From Cesiribacter sp. SM1 (lineage in GTDB: Bacteria > Bacteroidota > Bacteroidia > Cytophagales > Cyclobacteriaceae), in the NCBI RefSeq assembly GCF_020178975.1, contig NZ_JAHXBU010000093.1:62001-126000 (forward strand): 64,000 nt of DNA, given 5' to 3'. A model generated the notes under the pieces. That model had not been told where the DNA came from. It did no database searches and was given only the letters and a program-made list of their open reading frames with translations. The first letter of the stretch is position 1. Every line of letters begins with the position of its first letter. A program made the translations under genes and the position numbers. Below are positions 25,924 to 34,664 of this stretch, piece by piece.

Positions 25924-27477
25924 TTACTGCACTACCAGCTTACTTTTGTAAACTTTTGAGTTAGCGTTAATTAGCAGGAGATAAATTCCTTTTTGAGCCC
26001 CGGACAGCTCCAGAGGATGTTTCTCCTGCATAATCACATTTGTTTCTTGTTTTGTTAACAAGCCCCTGGTGTCGAAGATCTGGTAGGAGACTATCTTGCC
26101 TGTAGCTTCAGGCATGCTTAAGTAAAATTTGCCACCCTTCGCTGGATTTGGAAATGCCTGTAAGGTTGTGCTGGCAGTGGGCTGTACACCAAGGGGATCT
26201 GTCTTGTCCTCCTCTTCCGGTGTCGGGTTTTCCTCAGCACCGGTATCTTCGTCCTCCTCTGGTGCTTGGTTTTCTTCTGGATCGGTACTGGTTTTGAAGT
26301 AGAAATACACACTACGGTTGCGGGTGTAGTTGGGGAGGGCAGGGTAGTAAGATCTGGCAATCAGCTGATAATGTTGTTCCTTGTTTTCTTCGCCAGTCCA
26401 TTCAATGTTGATGGAAGCTTCCCCCTTTGCTCTAACACTGCGGCTGGATGCGCTAACATTGGCACGATCTACAAAGTCTCCCCAGATCTCCAGCACCACA
26501 CTATCATTTACAGTAGGAGCATAGGCCGTAATAGTAAAACCTACAGCTTCTCCTGCGGCTGGTGCTAATTGTCCAGCAGTAAATGGAAAAGATAGCTGCG
26601 GATGCTTTGTTTCCCCCAGGTCTTCTACAATAATCTGCATATCACGCATTACATAGCCAAGAAGTTGGTGTTTTCCATTTATTTTTCGCCATTCCTTTAC
26701 ATAATAGCTTATGCTGTACTCACCTCTTGTGCCTGGAGCATCCCAGCTTATATCTCCTGTATAATGATTAATACTGATGTTTGGTGTAGCCCCGCTTTCG
26801 CTGTTGCCATTTCTGGGATCACCCTCAGGGAAAGATTTGTCAGGAAAGCGGAAGCCCGCTACAGGTATATTCAGGTCTTGTTGGCTAATGCCCAGGTGAT
26901 AAGAAAGGCTATCACCGTCTTCATCAACGGCACCTGGTTGGTGATGATAGGTTTTTCCAACAAAGGCTCTGTCAGTAGCAGGCCTTTTAAATACCGGAGT
27001 ATGGTTGTTTTCTACAGAAGGATCTATGAAAATAGCAGTTTCAATGTAAAATGGCATATTTACCGAATTGTCCATGTTCAGCACGTTTTCATTTCGGTAA
27101 AACTCTCTAAAGGATACAATATAGTGACCTGCAGAAGGAAAGGTATGACTTACCTTAAGTATATATACCCAGGTATCGGCGTTCAAAGCCTCTCTTGATA
27201 CATAATTAAGGTCTCCGGGCTGTGTATCACCGTCATTATTGATCACCAGGGAGGTGCCATCTCCAAAATCCAGCGTGCCATTGCTGCCAAATATTACCTG
27301 TGAGTCACGGTCGGCATAACCTTTCAGGGTGACTTCAAAGGTTAATGCCTGTGAGTCTGTTCTGCTTGCGGTAATTTCCCCGGCCCTTATGTGTGTGGCA
27401 TGAGCAAGCCCCGAATGCAGGCACATACATAAAAGGATCAATACAGAGGAGATTGTGCGGGTATAGAGCTGAATCAT
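25924..27477 (-). CDS. Secreted surface protein with type IX secretion sorting domain (copy A)
   Basis: This 517-aa protein has a signal peptide (hydrophobic stretch ending LAHA) followed by a conserved start ATHIRAGEITASR. It then has a PKD-like domain with FGDGTSL at about 70-170, a cadherin-like segment (YHHQPGAVDEDGDSLSYHL), and an Ig-like domain with the signature SVVLEIWGDF. A highly acidic glu/pro linker lies at about 398-430. The last ~80 residues form a type A T9SS sorting domain (LQAFPNPAKGGKFYLSM to YKSKLVVQ). It should pass the outer membrane by the Por system and be anchored or released. A shorter paralogue lies at 30643-32088. Function is probably adhesion or surface structure. 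The aminotransferase converges on it. Confidence 0.85.
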   Translation of the reverse strand: MIQLYTRTISSVLILLCMCLHSGLAHATHIRAGEITASRTDSQALTFEVTLKGYADRDSQVIFGSNGTLDFGDGTSLVINNDGDTQPGDLNYVSREALNADTWVYILKVSHTFPSAGHYIVSFREFYRNENVLNMDNSVNMPFYIETAIFIDPSVENNHTPVFKRPATDRAFVGKTYHHQPGAVDEDGDSLSYHLGISQQDLNIPVAGFRFPDKSFPEGDPRNGNSESGATPNISINHYTGDISWDAPGTRGEYSISYYVKEWRKINGKHQLLGYVMRDMQIIVEDLGETKHPQLSFPFTAGQLAPAAGEAVGFTITAYAPTVNDSVVLEIWGDFVDRANVSASSRSVRAKGEASINIEWTGEENKEQHYQLIARSYYPALPNYTRNRSVYFYFKTSTDPEENQAPEEDEDTGAEENPTPEEEDKTDPLGVQPTASTTLQAFPNPAKGGKFYLSMPEATGKIVSYQIFDTRGLLTKQETNVIMQEKHPLELSGAQKGIYLLLINANSKVYKSKLVVQ

Positions 27478-27711
27478 CTATGTTTTAGGATAAGAAGCAA
27501 TTTGCTCAGAAGTCTATTCCAGTAAAAACAAATCCTACAGCATACCTTACAGATACAGTTGATCAAACTTTCCAGTTTAAACTTTAAAGCCACTCATCCT
27601 TCAAATTCTGCCACTACTCCTTAACCCATAGCCATTGAGTTTAAAAGAAAGTATTTTGTATGTTTAGTGGTTAATTATGATCAGTGTTATTATTTCCTAT
27701 ACTGAAAACTT

Positions 27712-29046
27712 ATGAAGAAACTATTCCTGCTGGGCCTGCTCTGCTGGGCGGGGCTGGCACAGGGGCAAAATAAGCCCGAAGATGTCAACACCTTTACCCT
27801 TGATAATGGCATGAAGGTGTTGGTGCTGGAAGATCATTCCATTCCCAATGCCAATATGTACCTGTTCTGGAAGGTGGGAAGCCGCAATGAATATCCCGGC
27901 ATTACCGGCCTAAGCCATTTCTTCGAGCATATGATGTTCAATGGTGCTAAAAAGTACGGCCCTAAAATGTTCGACCGTACCATGGAAGCCGCCGGTGGCA
28001 GCAACAATGCCTATACTACCGAAGATCTTACCGTATACACCAACTGGTTTCCGAGCAGTGCCCTCGAAACTATTTTCGACCTGGAGGCCGACCGTATTGC
28101 CAACCTGGCCCTTGACGATGAGATGGTGGAGAGCGAACGCGGAGTGGTGTTAAGCGAGCGCAGCACAGGCCTGGAGAACAGTAACTTCCGGATGCTGCAC
28201 GAGCAGGTAAAGTCATCTGCCTTTATGGCCCACCCTTACCGCTGGTCGGTGATCGGCTATGAATCTGATATAAAAAACTGGACCAAGGAAGACCTGCAGC
28301 GCTATTTCGAGACCTACTATGCACCAAATAATGCCGTGCTGGTAATAGCCGGAGCAGTAAAAGTGCCGGAGGTTAAGCGCATGGCCCAGCAGTACTTTGG
28401 CAGCATAAAAGCACAGGAGCCACCACGTGAAATCCATACCGTAGAGCCGGAGCAGCAGGGCGAAAAACGGGTGAGGGTGCATAAAAAAGTGAGCACCCCT
28501 AACCTGATGATGGCCTGGCACACCCCCGCCACCAGTCACGAAGATTTTTATGCCATTGAGCTGATGAATGTGATCCTGAGCGGAGGCAATAGCAGCCGCC
28601 TGCACCAGGCGCTGGTAGATGAGCAGCAGGTAGCCACCGATGTGTTTACCTACTTCCCCGAAAGCTTCGATCCTAACCTTATGTACCTCTATGCAGTTGC
28701 CGGTGGCGATGCCGATGAGGCAAAGCTGGAGGCCGCTATTGATGGGGTGCTGGCTAAGTTTGTAGAAGAAGGGCCAAGCGAGCGCGAGCTGCAAAAAGCA
28801 AAAAACACTAAGCTGATGGAGCTGTACCGTACCCTGGAAACCATCAATGGCAAAGCCAACACCCTGGGCACTTACGAACTGTTCTTTGGCGATTACCGCA
28901 AAATGTTCGATGCCCCCAAACTTTATGAGCAGGTAACCGCAGCCGATATTCAGCGGGTGGCTAAAAAGTACCTGACCAATCCTAACCGTACTGTTGGTGT
29001 TTTAAAAGACCTTTCCAATGAACTTGCCCAAGATGATCAACAATAA
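27712..29046 (+). CDS. M16-family zinc metallopeptidase (catalytic subunit)
   Basis: This 444-aa protein has a signal peptide (MKKLFLLGLLCWAGLAQG), so it acts in the periplasm or outer membrane. It carries the inverted zinc motif HxxEH at 69-73 (GLSHFFEHMMFNG) and the downstream glutamate cluster VESERGVVLSERS at about 139-151 that supplies the third ligand. It is the active half of an M16B pair; the next gene encodes the inactive partner, and together they form a clamshell chamber that degrades peptides. The second M16 domain is present (VRVHKKVSTPNLMMAWHTP onward). The gene ends 14 bases inside the start of the partner, indicating coupled translation. Confidence 0.93.
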   Translation: MKKLFLLGLLCWAGLAQGQNKPEDVNTFTLDNGMKVLVLEDHSIPNANMYLFWKVGSRNEYPGITGLSHFFEHMMFNGAKKYGPKMFDRTMEAAGGSNNAYTTEDLTVYTNWFPSSALETIFDLEADRIANLALDDEMVESERGVVLSERSTGLENSNFRMLHEQVKSSAFMAHPYRWSVIGYESDIKNWTKEDLQRYFETYYAPNNAVLVIAGAVKVPEVKRMAQQYFGSIKAQEPPREIHTVEPEQQGEKRVRVHKKVSTPNLMMAWHTPATSHEDFYAIELMNVILSGGNSSRLHQALVDEQQVATDVFTYFPESFDPNLMYLYAVAGGDADEAKLEAAIDGVLAKFVEEGPSERELQKAKNTKLMELYRTLETINGKANTLGTYELFFGDYRKMFDAPKLYEQVTAADIQRVAKKYLTNPNRTVGVLKDLSNELAQDDQQ

Positions 29047-30424
29047 TAAACCTCTGCTTCTGGCAGTTCTGCTGCTGTTTGGTGTTGCCCTAGGCGTGCA
29101 GGCGCAGAACTTTAAGCTGCCCGCTTACCAGAAAACGGTACTGCCCAATGGCCTTACCCTTTACCTGATGGAGCAAAAAGAGGTGCCCCTGATCAGTGTA
29201 TCTACCGTTCTGCCAGGCGGCACTATTTACGAAAACGCTAAGCCTGGCCTGGCGGCTGTAACTGCCGATGCTCTGATGTTTGGTGCAGGCAAGCGCAGCA
29301 AGCAGGAGCTGGAAGAGGCGCTGGATTTTGTAGGCGCTTCTGTAAATACCTGGGCCGATAAGGAAACCGCTAACCTGCAGGCAAGCTTTGCCAAGAAAGA
29401 TGCAGACCTGGTGCTGGGTATCATTCATGACCTGCTGGTAGATCCAAAGTTTGATGCCACGGAGTGGGAAAAACTGCAAAGCCGCCTGCTGGTGCAGTAC
29501 GATCAGGCAAAGGAAAGTCCCCGAAGTGTTATTTCTGATTACTACGATAACTTTGTGTTTGGTGATCACCTTTATGCACGCCCCTCCAGCGGTACCAAAG
29601 AAGGGCTAAAAAACATAGCCGTAGCCGATATACAATCTTTCTACAAGCAAAATTACCAGCCCGGGGGCGCTGCCATGGCCATAGTAGGTGATTTTAATGC
29701 AAAAGAGATGAAGAAAAAGATCCAGTCGCTTTTCAAAGACTGGAAGGGCAAAGGAAATGCAGCAGCCGTACAAACGGCACAACTACCTGCACCAGATGCG
29801 GCAAGGGTGCTGCTGGTGAACAAACCAGATGCCCGCGAAACAACCTTCTACATCGGCGGCCCTGGTGTAGCCCGCAACAATCCTGACTGGGTGCCGATAC
29901 AGGTGGTAAATACCATCCTGGGCGGACGCTTTACCTCCTGGCTCAACGATGAACTGCGGGTAAACAGCGGCCTTACCTATGGTGCCCGCAGCAGCTTCGA
30001 CAGCTACAAGCAGGGTGGCCGCTTTGTGATCAGTACTTTTACCAAAAACGAAAGTACCGAAGAGGCCATAGACCTGGCGCTTAAAACCTACGGCAGGCTG
30101 CAGGAGCAGGGCATTGATGCCGAAACACTGGCTTCTGCCAAAAGCTATGTGCAGGGCCAGTTTCCGCCCCGCTACGAAACTGCCGGCTCGCTGGCCCGCC
30201 TGCTTACCGATATGTACTGGCATGGTTTCGATGAAAATTTCATCAACACCTTTCAGCAAAAAGTAGCCGCACTGGATGTAGAGAGTGCCAATGCCATTGC
30301 CCGTCAGTACTTCCCGAAAGAAAATCTGCAGTTTGTACTCATTGGCAAAGCCGAAGACCTGCGCGAAACTGCCAAAAAATGGGGCGCAGTAACAGAAAAA
30401 GAGATCAAGGCGGATGGATTTTAG
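29033..30424 (+). CDS. M16-family metallopeptidase, non-catalytic partner subunit
   Basis: This 463-aa M16 protein lacks the HxxEH zinc motif: the equivalent helix reads GLAAVTADALMFGAG. It has a signal peptide (MINNNKPLLLAVLLLFGVALGVQA) when started at the ATG at 29033; ATG 29018 adds five residues. It keeps the substrate-contacting segment of inactive partners (NSGLTYGARSSFDSYKQGG). In M16B enzymes such as mitochondrial processing peptidase and bacterial homologues, one subunit holds zinc and the other binds substrate, so this gene and the previous one should form a heterodimer. It overlaps the previous gene by 14 bases. Confidence 0.92.
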   Translation: MINNNKPLLLAVLLLFGVALGVQAQNFKLPAYQKTVLPNGLTLYLMEQKEVPLISVSTVLPGGTIYENAKPGLAAVTADALMFGAGKRSKQELEEALDFVGASVNTWADKETANLQASFAKKDADLVLGIIHDLLVDPKFDATEWEKLQSRLLVQYDQAKESPRSVISDYYDNFVFGDHLYARPSSGTKEGLKNIAVADIQSFYKQNYQPGGAAMAIVGDFNAKEMKKKIQSLFKDWKGKGNAAAVQTAQLPAPDAARVLLVNKPDARETTFYIGGPGVARNNPDWVPIQVVNTILGGRFTSWLNDELRVNSGLTYGARSSFDSYKQGGRFVISTFTKNESTEEAIDLALKTYGRLQEQGIDAETLASAKSYVQGQFPPRYETAGSLARLLTDMYWHGFDENFINTFQQKVAALDVESANAIARQYFPKENLQFVLIGKAEDLRETAKKWGAVTEKEIKADGF

Positions 30425-30486
30425 TGGTTCTTCCATTCCTAACTTTCATCACGCCTTATTCCTATTCCTGTTTCCAATATCCCGTT

Positions 30487-30572
30487 ATCTCCGCGTGTGC
30501 GGGGATCTGCCAGATTCGCATAGGTTTGACAGGCTTTTCGGGGATATAACAAGCAGATTCCCACCTTCGTGG
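30487..30572. repeat. Two REP-like hairpins
   Basis: ATCTCCGCGTGTGCGGGGAT (30487-30506) folds into an 8-bp stem with a GTGT loop and one T.G pair. About 55 bases later CCACCTTCGTGG (30561-30572) gives a 4-bp stem with a CTTC loop. The style (short GC-rich palindromes between genes) resembles REP elements, but I see only this one site in the window. Confidence 0.35.
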
Positions 30573-30602
30573 CGATGACGTACATTAAAGTTCAAAAGAA
30601 AT

Positions 30603-30637
30603 GAAAGAGGCCGCTACACCAGCGGCCCTTTTTTTTA
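30603..30637. terminator. Intrinsic terminator between convergent genes
   Basis: A 7-bp GC-rich stem GGCCGCT/AGCGGCC (30609-30615 and 30621-30627, 5-nt loop) is followed on the plus strand by C and about eight T residues. It ends the M16 pair. A short A run on the left gives weak termination of the opposite strand as well. Confidence 0.75.
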
Positions 30638-30642
30638 ATGCT

Positions 30643-32088
30643 TTACTGTACCACCAGCTTACTCCTGTATACCTGCCCCTGGCACGCCAGGTGAACCAGG
30701 TACATGCCCTGTTTTGCTCCTGGTAATGCTACAGCCTGCTGCTCCTCAAAAGCTGCAAAGGTTTGCCGGTGTACAAGGCTGCCCTTCATGTCAAAAACCT
30801 GTAGCACAGCCTTTTTACCTGCAGTTTCGGGTATGCTGATGAAAAAGGTGCTTTCTGCCAAAGGATTGGGAAATATGGTGGCTGTGGAAATTTTAGAATC
30901 ATTCAGGCCCAGTGGCGAAGCAGGATCGTAGTAGAGGGTGGTAATGCGGTTGCGGGTATGCTGGGGCTGTTCGGGGAAATAAGATCTGGCAATGAGCTGA
31001 TAATGCTGGCCCAGATCTGCCTCGCCCGTCCAGCTGATGGTGATAGATGCTTCGCCTGTTGCCCTTACCCTGCTGCTGCTTATGGTTGCACCGGATCGTG
31101 GCAGAAAATCACCCCATAGCTCCAGCACTACGCTGTCGGAAGGAGAGGGAGCTGTGGCCGTAATCGTCCAGCTTACAGCTTCGCCGGCAGTTGGGTTAAC
31201 CCGGGCAGAGGAAAAAGGCATGCTAAGCTGCGGATAAAGATCTGCTTCGGCATCAACTACCTTAACCAGCATATCGCGGACTACATAACCCATCAGGTAA
31301 TACTGTCCATTTACCTCTCTCCATTCATCTACGGCAAAGGCAATGGTATATTCGCCTGTAGTACCGGGGGCATCCCAGCTAATATCGCCGCTATAAGGAT
31401 TAATGGTGAAGGCTGGAGTGCCTCCCAGTTCCTGGGTTCCATTTCTGCTGTCTCCCTGCGGAAAAACGCGATGAGGAAAGCGATAATTAAGCACTTGCGT
31501 ACTTCTATCCTGCAGGGGGCGAACTAGCCTGTAAGAGAGGCTGTCACCGTCAGGATCTGTTGCGCCAGGCTGGTGGTGGTAGGTTTTGCCAGCAAAAGCA
31601 GTTTCAACAGGAGGTCTTGTGAATACCGGGCTGCTGTTAGGACCAAGAAAAGAATCTATCTTGATTGCAGTTTCTGCATAAAAGGGTGTATCAGACGAAT
31701 TTTCAATATTCAAAATAGAACTATTGCGGTAAAGCTCGCGAAAGGAAATAGTGTAAGTGCCGCCGGTTGGGTAAGTATGTGTTATTTTAAATTCGTGTAC
31801 CCACACACCCTCGCTGATACGTGTTGGAATAACATTGTTGCCGTTATTGATAAGATCCATTACCGTGCCATCACCAAAATCAAGCACACCGTTGCTACTG
31901 AAGCCAACCCCCGAACTGGCATCAGTGTAGCCTCTTACTGTAATCTCGAAAGTAAGACTTTGGGCATCTAGTCTGCGTGCTGTAATTTCGCCTCCTATAA
32001 TATGGGTAGCAGTGGCTGTGAATGCCATTAAGCACAGGCCCGTGAATAAAAAGCATAGCAGGGGCAGGCGATGTAAAAAAGGGTTCAT
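30643..32088 (-). CDS. Secreted surface protein with type IX secretion sorting domain (copy B)
   Basis: This 481-aa paralogue of the protein at 25924-27477 has the same order of parts. There is a signal peptide, the conserved mature start ATHIIGGEITARR, a PKD-like domain (DFGDGTVMDL), a cadherin-like segment (YHHQPGATDPDGDSLSYRL) and an Ig-like domain with SVVLELWGDF. A type A T9SS sorting domain ends it (ATIFPNPLAESTFFISI to YRSKLVVQ). It lacks the long acidic linker of copy A. The two copies flank the M16 peptidase pair, both on the minus strand, so a duplication spanning or bracketing the M16 genes is likely. It converges on the M16 pair and shares its terminator. Confidence 0.85.
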   Translation of the reverse strand: MNPFLHRLPLLCFLFTGLCLMAFTATATHIIGGEITARRLDAQSLTFEITVRGYTDASSGVGFSSNGVLDFGDGTVMDLINNGNNVIPTRISEGVWVHEFKITHTYPTGGTYTISFRELYRNSSILNIENSSDTPFYAETAIKIDSFLGPNSSPVFTRPPVETAFAGKTYHHQPGATDPDGDSLSYRLVRPLQDRSTQVLNYRFPHRVFPQGDSRNGTQELGGTPAFTINPYSGDISWDAPGTTGEYTIAFAVDEWREVNGQYYLMGYVVRDMLVKVVDAEADLYPQLSMPFSSARVNPTAGEAVSWTITATAPSPSDSVVLELWGDFLPRSGATISSSRVRATGEASITISWTGEADLGQHYQLIARSYFPEQPQHTRNRITTLYYDPASPLGLNDSKISTATIFPNPLAESTFFISIPETAGKKAVLQVFDMKGSLVHRQTFAAFEEQQAVALPGAKQGMYLVHLACQGQVYRSKLVVQ

Positions 32089-32155
32089 CGGCGCAGTAAT
32101 TTAGGTGTAACACAAGATACTGATATGCTGCGACTTGTAAAACAAAAGCCAGACT

Positions 32156-32908
32156 TTAACTTCTGTGCTGCCCTCGCTCCAGCAGGCGTATCAAAACAGA
32201 GGATGCCACCAGACCGGCAGCAACAGCCCATATCAATACAGTAACACCTACACCCACTCCCTCAAAGCCGCCTTTCTCAAACCAGTTCCATGCAAGTAAA
32301 AGACCAATGGTTATAAACAGAAGTATCCAGAATATCCATTTGTTGGTAGCAGAAGCTTTTGTGAAGGCCGAAGCTGGTTTGTTTAAGCGCATGATCAGCA
32401 GAAATAACACAAGCGTTCCTACCACATCAAAGGTACGCTCTGCTACAATAAGTGGCCGGGTTCTTAGCGATCCTATGGTGACTACCTCTGTGAAGGCCGT
32501 GTTGCCTAAAGGCCCTTTGAACGGATGTGTAGACCAATCGAGCAGAAAGTGACTGGCAATACCCAGTAACATAGAGAAAACGAACACCAGCCAGTGTTTG
32601 CCCAGGTAGGCAAGAAAAGAAGTCTGGGCGTAGCCGCTCAGCCGATGGTCATAAGGCTGGGGCAGGTTGCGGATCAGGGGCCGCTTTACCAGCAGGTGAA
32701 AAATAAGCGCAACGATCAGCGCAAGGGGCAAATCGAACAGCAGTGCTCCCCACAGGGTTTCTCCCAGGCTGGGGCTGGGGTACTGCTTTAAAAAATATTC
32801 ATAGTCGGGTGCCATACTGCCCACCACAAGCCCGGTGGTGGAAAACCAGTCTTTTTTTATCCACTTTAAAGGTAGGGCTCCCGCAGGATGTGCTAAGGTA
32901 AAAGGCAT
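32156..32908 (-). CDS. DUF4184-family integral membrane protein
   Basis: From the ATG at 32908 this 250-aa protein begins MPFTLAHPAGALPLKW, the usual start of DUF4184 proteins, and has about six membrane helices. Conserved polar residues in and near membranes include HPAG, GSMAPDYEYF and GIASHFLLDWSTHPF; the repeated histidine/aspartate motifs suggest a metal-dependent membrane hydrolase, as in the related YfhO/metal-dependent hydrolase (DUF457) group, but function is unknown. The longer ORF from 32920 begins at a less typical start. It diverges from the M42 peptidase gene. Confidence 0.85.
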   Translation of the reverse strand: MPFTLAHPAGALPLKWIKKDWFSTTGLVVGSMAPDYEYFLKQYPSPSLGETLWGALLFDLPLALIVALIFHLLVKRPLIRNLPQPYDHRLSGYAQTSFLAYLGKHWLVFVFSMLLGIASHFLLDWSTHPFKGPLGNTAFTEVVTIGSLRTRPLIVAERTFDVVGTLVLFLLIMRLNKPASAFTKASATNKWIFWILLFITIGLLLAWNWFEKGGFEGVGVGVTVLIWAVAAGLVASSVLIRLLERGQHRS

Positions 32909-32973
32909 AATTGCCAACAAAAATTTATTTTAGCGAGTAAACTAGATAGTACTTACGGTTGAATAGTTTTTTT

Positions 32974-34056
32974 ATGGAAGAAAATCAGAAATTTTTATAC
33001 AAGTATCTTAATAATCCTTCGCCCACCGGTTTTGAGAGTTCAGGACAGGAAATCTGGCTCGATTACATTAAGCCCTACGTAGACAGCTGGTTTACGGATA
33101 CCTACGGCACGGCTGTGGGGGTGATTAATCCTGATGCGAAATTTAAGGTTGTGATAGAGGCTCATGCCGATGAAATAAGCTGGTTTGTAAATTACATTAC
33201 TGAGCAGGGCTACATTTATGTGAAAAGGAACGGTGGCTCCGATTTTACCATTGCGCCCTCCAAGCGGGTTAACCTGCACACACGTAAAGGAATGGTGAAG
33301 GGTGTTTTTGGCTGGCCGGCCATACATGTGCGCAAAAAAGAGGGAGAGCCCTCGCCTAACCAGGAAAACACTTTTATTGATGTAGGTGCCAGTAGTCGGG
33401 AGGAGGTAGAAAACATGGGCATCCATGTAGGTACGGTAATCACTTTTGATGATGAACTGCTGGAACTGAATGATAAATACTACTGCGGCCGTGCACTTGA
33501 TAACCGCATTGGTGGCTATATGATCGCAGAAGTTGCCCGCCGGCTGCACGAAGAAGGCTTTCGCCCCGATTTTGGCCTGTATGTAGTGAATGCCGTACAG
33601 GAAGAGGTAGGCTTGCGCGGTGCCGAAATGATTGCCCACCGCATCAGGCCAAATGTTGCTTTGGTTACTGATGTTACTCATGATACAACATCTCCGGGCT
33701 ATAATAAGATAGTGAGCGGCGATCTGCAGTGTGGCAAGGGACCAGTACTTACATATGGGCCGGCCATTCAATATAAGCTGCAGCAAATGATCATAGATGT
33801 GGCTCAGCGAGCCGAAGTGCCCTTTCAGCGGGCGGCGGCCAGCCGCGCCACCGGTACCGATACAGATGCCTTTGCCTACTCCAGCGAAGGCGTGGCCTCT
33901 GCCCTGATTTCACTGCCCCTCAAATACATGCACACAACCGTAGAGGTGGTGCATAAGGAGGATGTGGAGAACATCATTCGCCTGATGGCAGAGTTCCTGA
34001 AGGAAATACCTGCTAACCACGATTTCCGCTACATCCAGGAGGCTAAGAAGCTCTAA
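32974..34056 (+). CDS. M42-family aminopeptidase
   Basis: This 360-aa cytoplasmic metallopeptidase has all M42 active-site residues: H64 (IEAHADEI), bridging D176 (GRALDNRIGGY), catalytic E210 with metal-binding E211 (AVQEEVGLRGAE), D233 (LVTDVTHD) and H320 (LKYMHTT). It removes N-terminal amino acids from short peptides, usually as a dodecameric TET complex, with two cobalt or zinc ions. I start at the ATG at 32974; the open frame upstream begins at a TTG. The stop overlaps the start of the next gene in TAATG. Confidence 0.93.
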   Translation: MEENQKFLYKYLNNPSPTGFESSGQEIWLDYIKPYVDSWFTDTYGTAVGVINPDAKFKVVIEAHADEISWFVNYITEQGYIYVKRNGGSDFTIAPSKRVNLHTRKGMVKGVFGWPAIHVRKKEGEPSPNQENTFIDVGASSREEVENMGIHVGTVITFDDELLELNDKYYCGRALDNRIGGYMIAEVARRLHEEGFRPDFGLYVVNAVQEEVGLRGAEMIAHRIRPNVALVTDVTHDTTSPGYNKIVSGDLQCGKGPVLTYGPAIQYKLQQMIIDVAQRAEVPFQRAAASRATGTDTDAFAYSSEGVASALISLPLKYMHTTVEVVHKEDVENIIRLMAEFLKEIPANHDFRYIQEAKKL

Positions 34057-34538
34057 TGGATAAAATGTGTTTAAGGATAGCAGAGATGAAAATTGAGGCC
34101 GCAAAGGCTGGTGATAGCAGTCTTCTGACGGAGCTGGCTATGGCCTCGAAAGCCTACTGGAATTATACACCGCAACAACTTAACGAATGGAAAGACGAGC
34201 TTACTGTTACTGAACAATATATTGCTGAAAGGCACGTGTATAAGTGCATCTGTGGTAGTAAGATCGTAGGCTTTTATGCCCTAAGTGGTTTGGTTGGCAG
34301 CATTATATCTCTTGATTTTCTGTTTGTGCTGCCAGACTACATTGGTTGCGGCCTTGGCAGCTTACTGGCTGAGCATGCCATCGAAATGAGTAAGCAGTTG
34401 TTGGCTGAAGCAATTATGCTGGATGCTGATCCGAATGCAACAGCATTTTACGAGAAGCTTGGGTTTGAAGTGCTGGGCCAAAAGGAAAGCACAATTCCGG
34501 GCCGGTATTTGCCAGTGATGAGAAAAATGCTGAGCTAA
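34056..34538 (+). CDS. GNAT-family N-acetyltransferase
   Basis: This protein of about 160 aa has the GNAT acetyl-CoA-binding segment (LFVLPDYIGCGLGSLLAEHA, a Q/RxxGxG/A variant) and a typical end with LDADPNATAFYEKLGFEVLG. The acceptor may be an amine on a small molecule or protein. The ATG overlaps the stop of the M42 gene (TAATG). An internal ATG at 34086 (MKIEAAKAG) aligns better with the usual family N-terminus and may be the real start. The ypeA/rimI-like family is too broad to name a substrate. Confidence 0.88.
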   Translation: MDKMCLRIAEMKIEAAKAGDSSLLTELAMASKAYWNYTPQQLNEWKDELTVTEQYIAERHVYKCICGSKIVGFYALSGLVGSIISLDFLFVLPDYIGCGLGSLLAEHAIEMSKQLLAEAIMLDADPNATAFYEKLGFEVLGQKESTIPGRYLPVMRKMLS

Positions 34539-34664
34539 CGAAGCAGAGGCGTTTAAACAACTGCAGCAGCTTTCAGCCTGGATGCTTCATTGTGCAAAGC
34601 ACCAGGATTATTACTGGATTGTAGCGCAGATGCCGTAAATGAACGATAAATTTAGAGACTTCTA

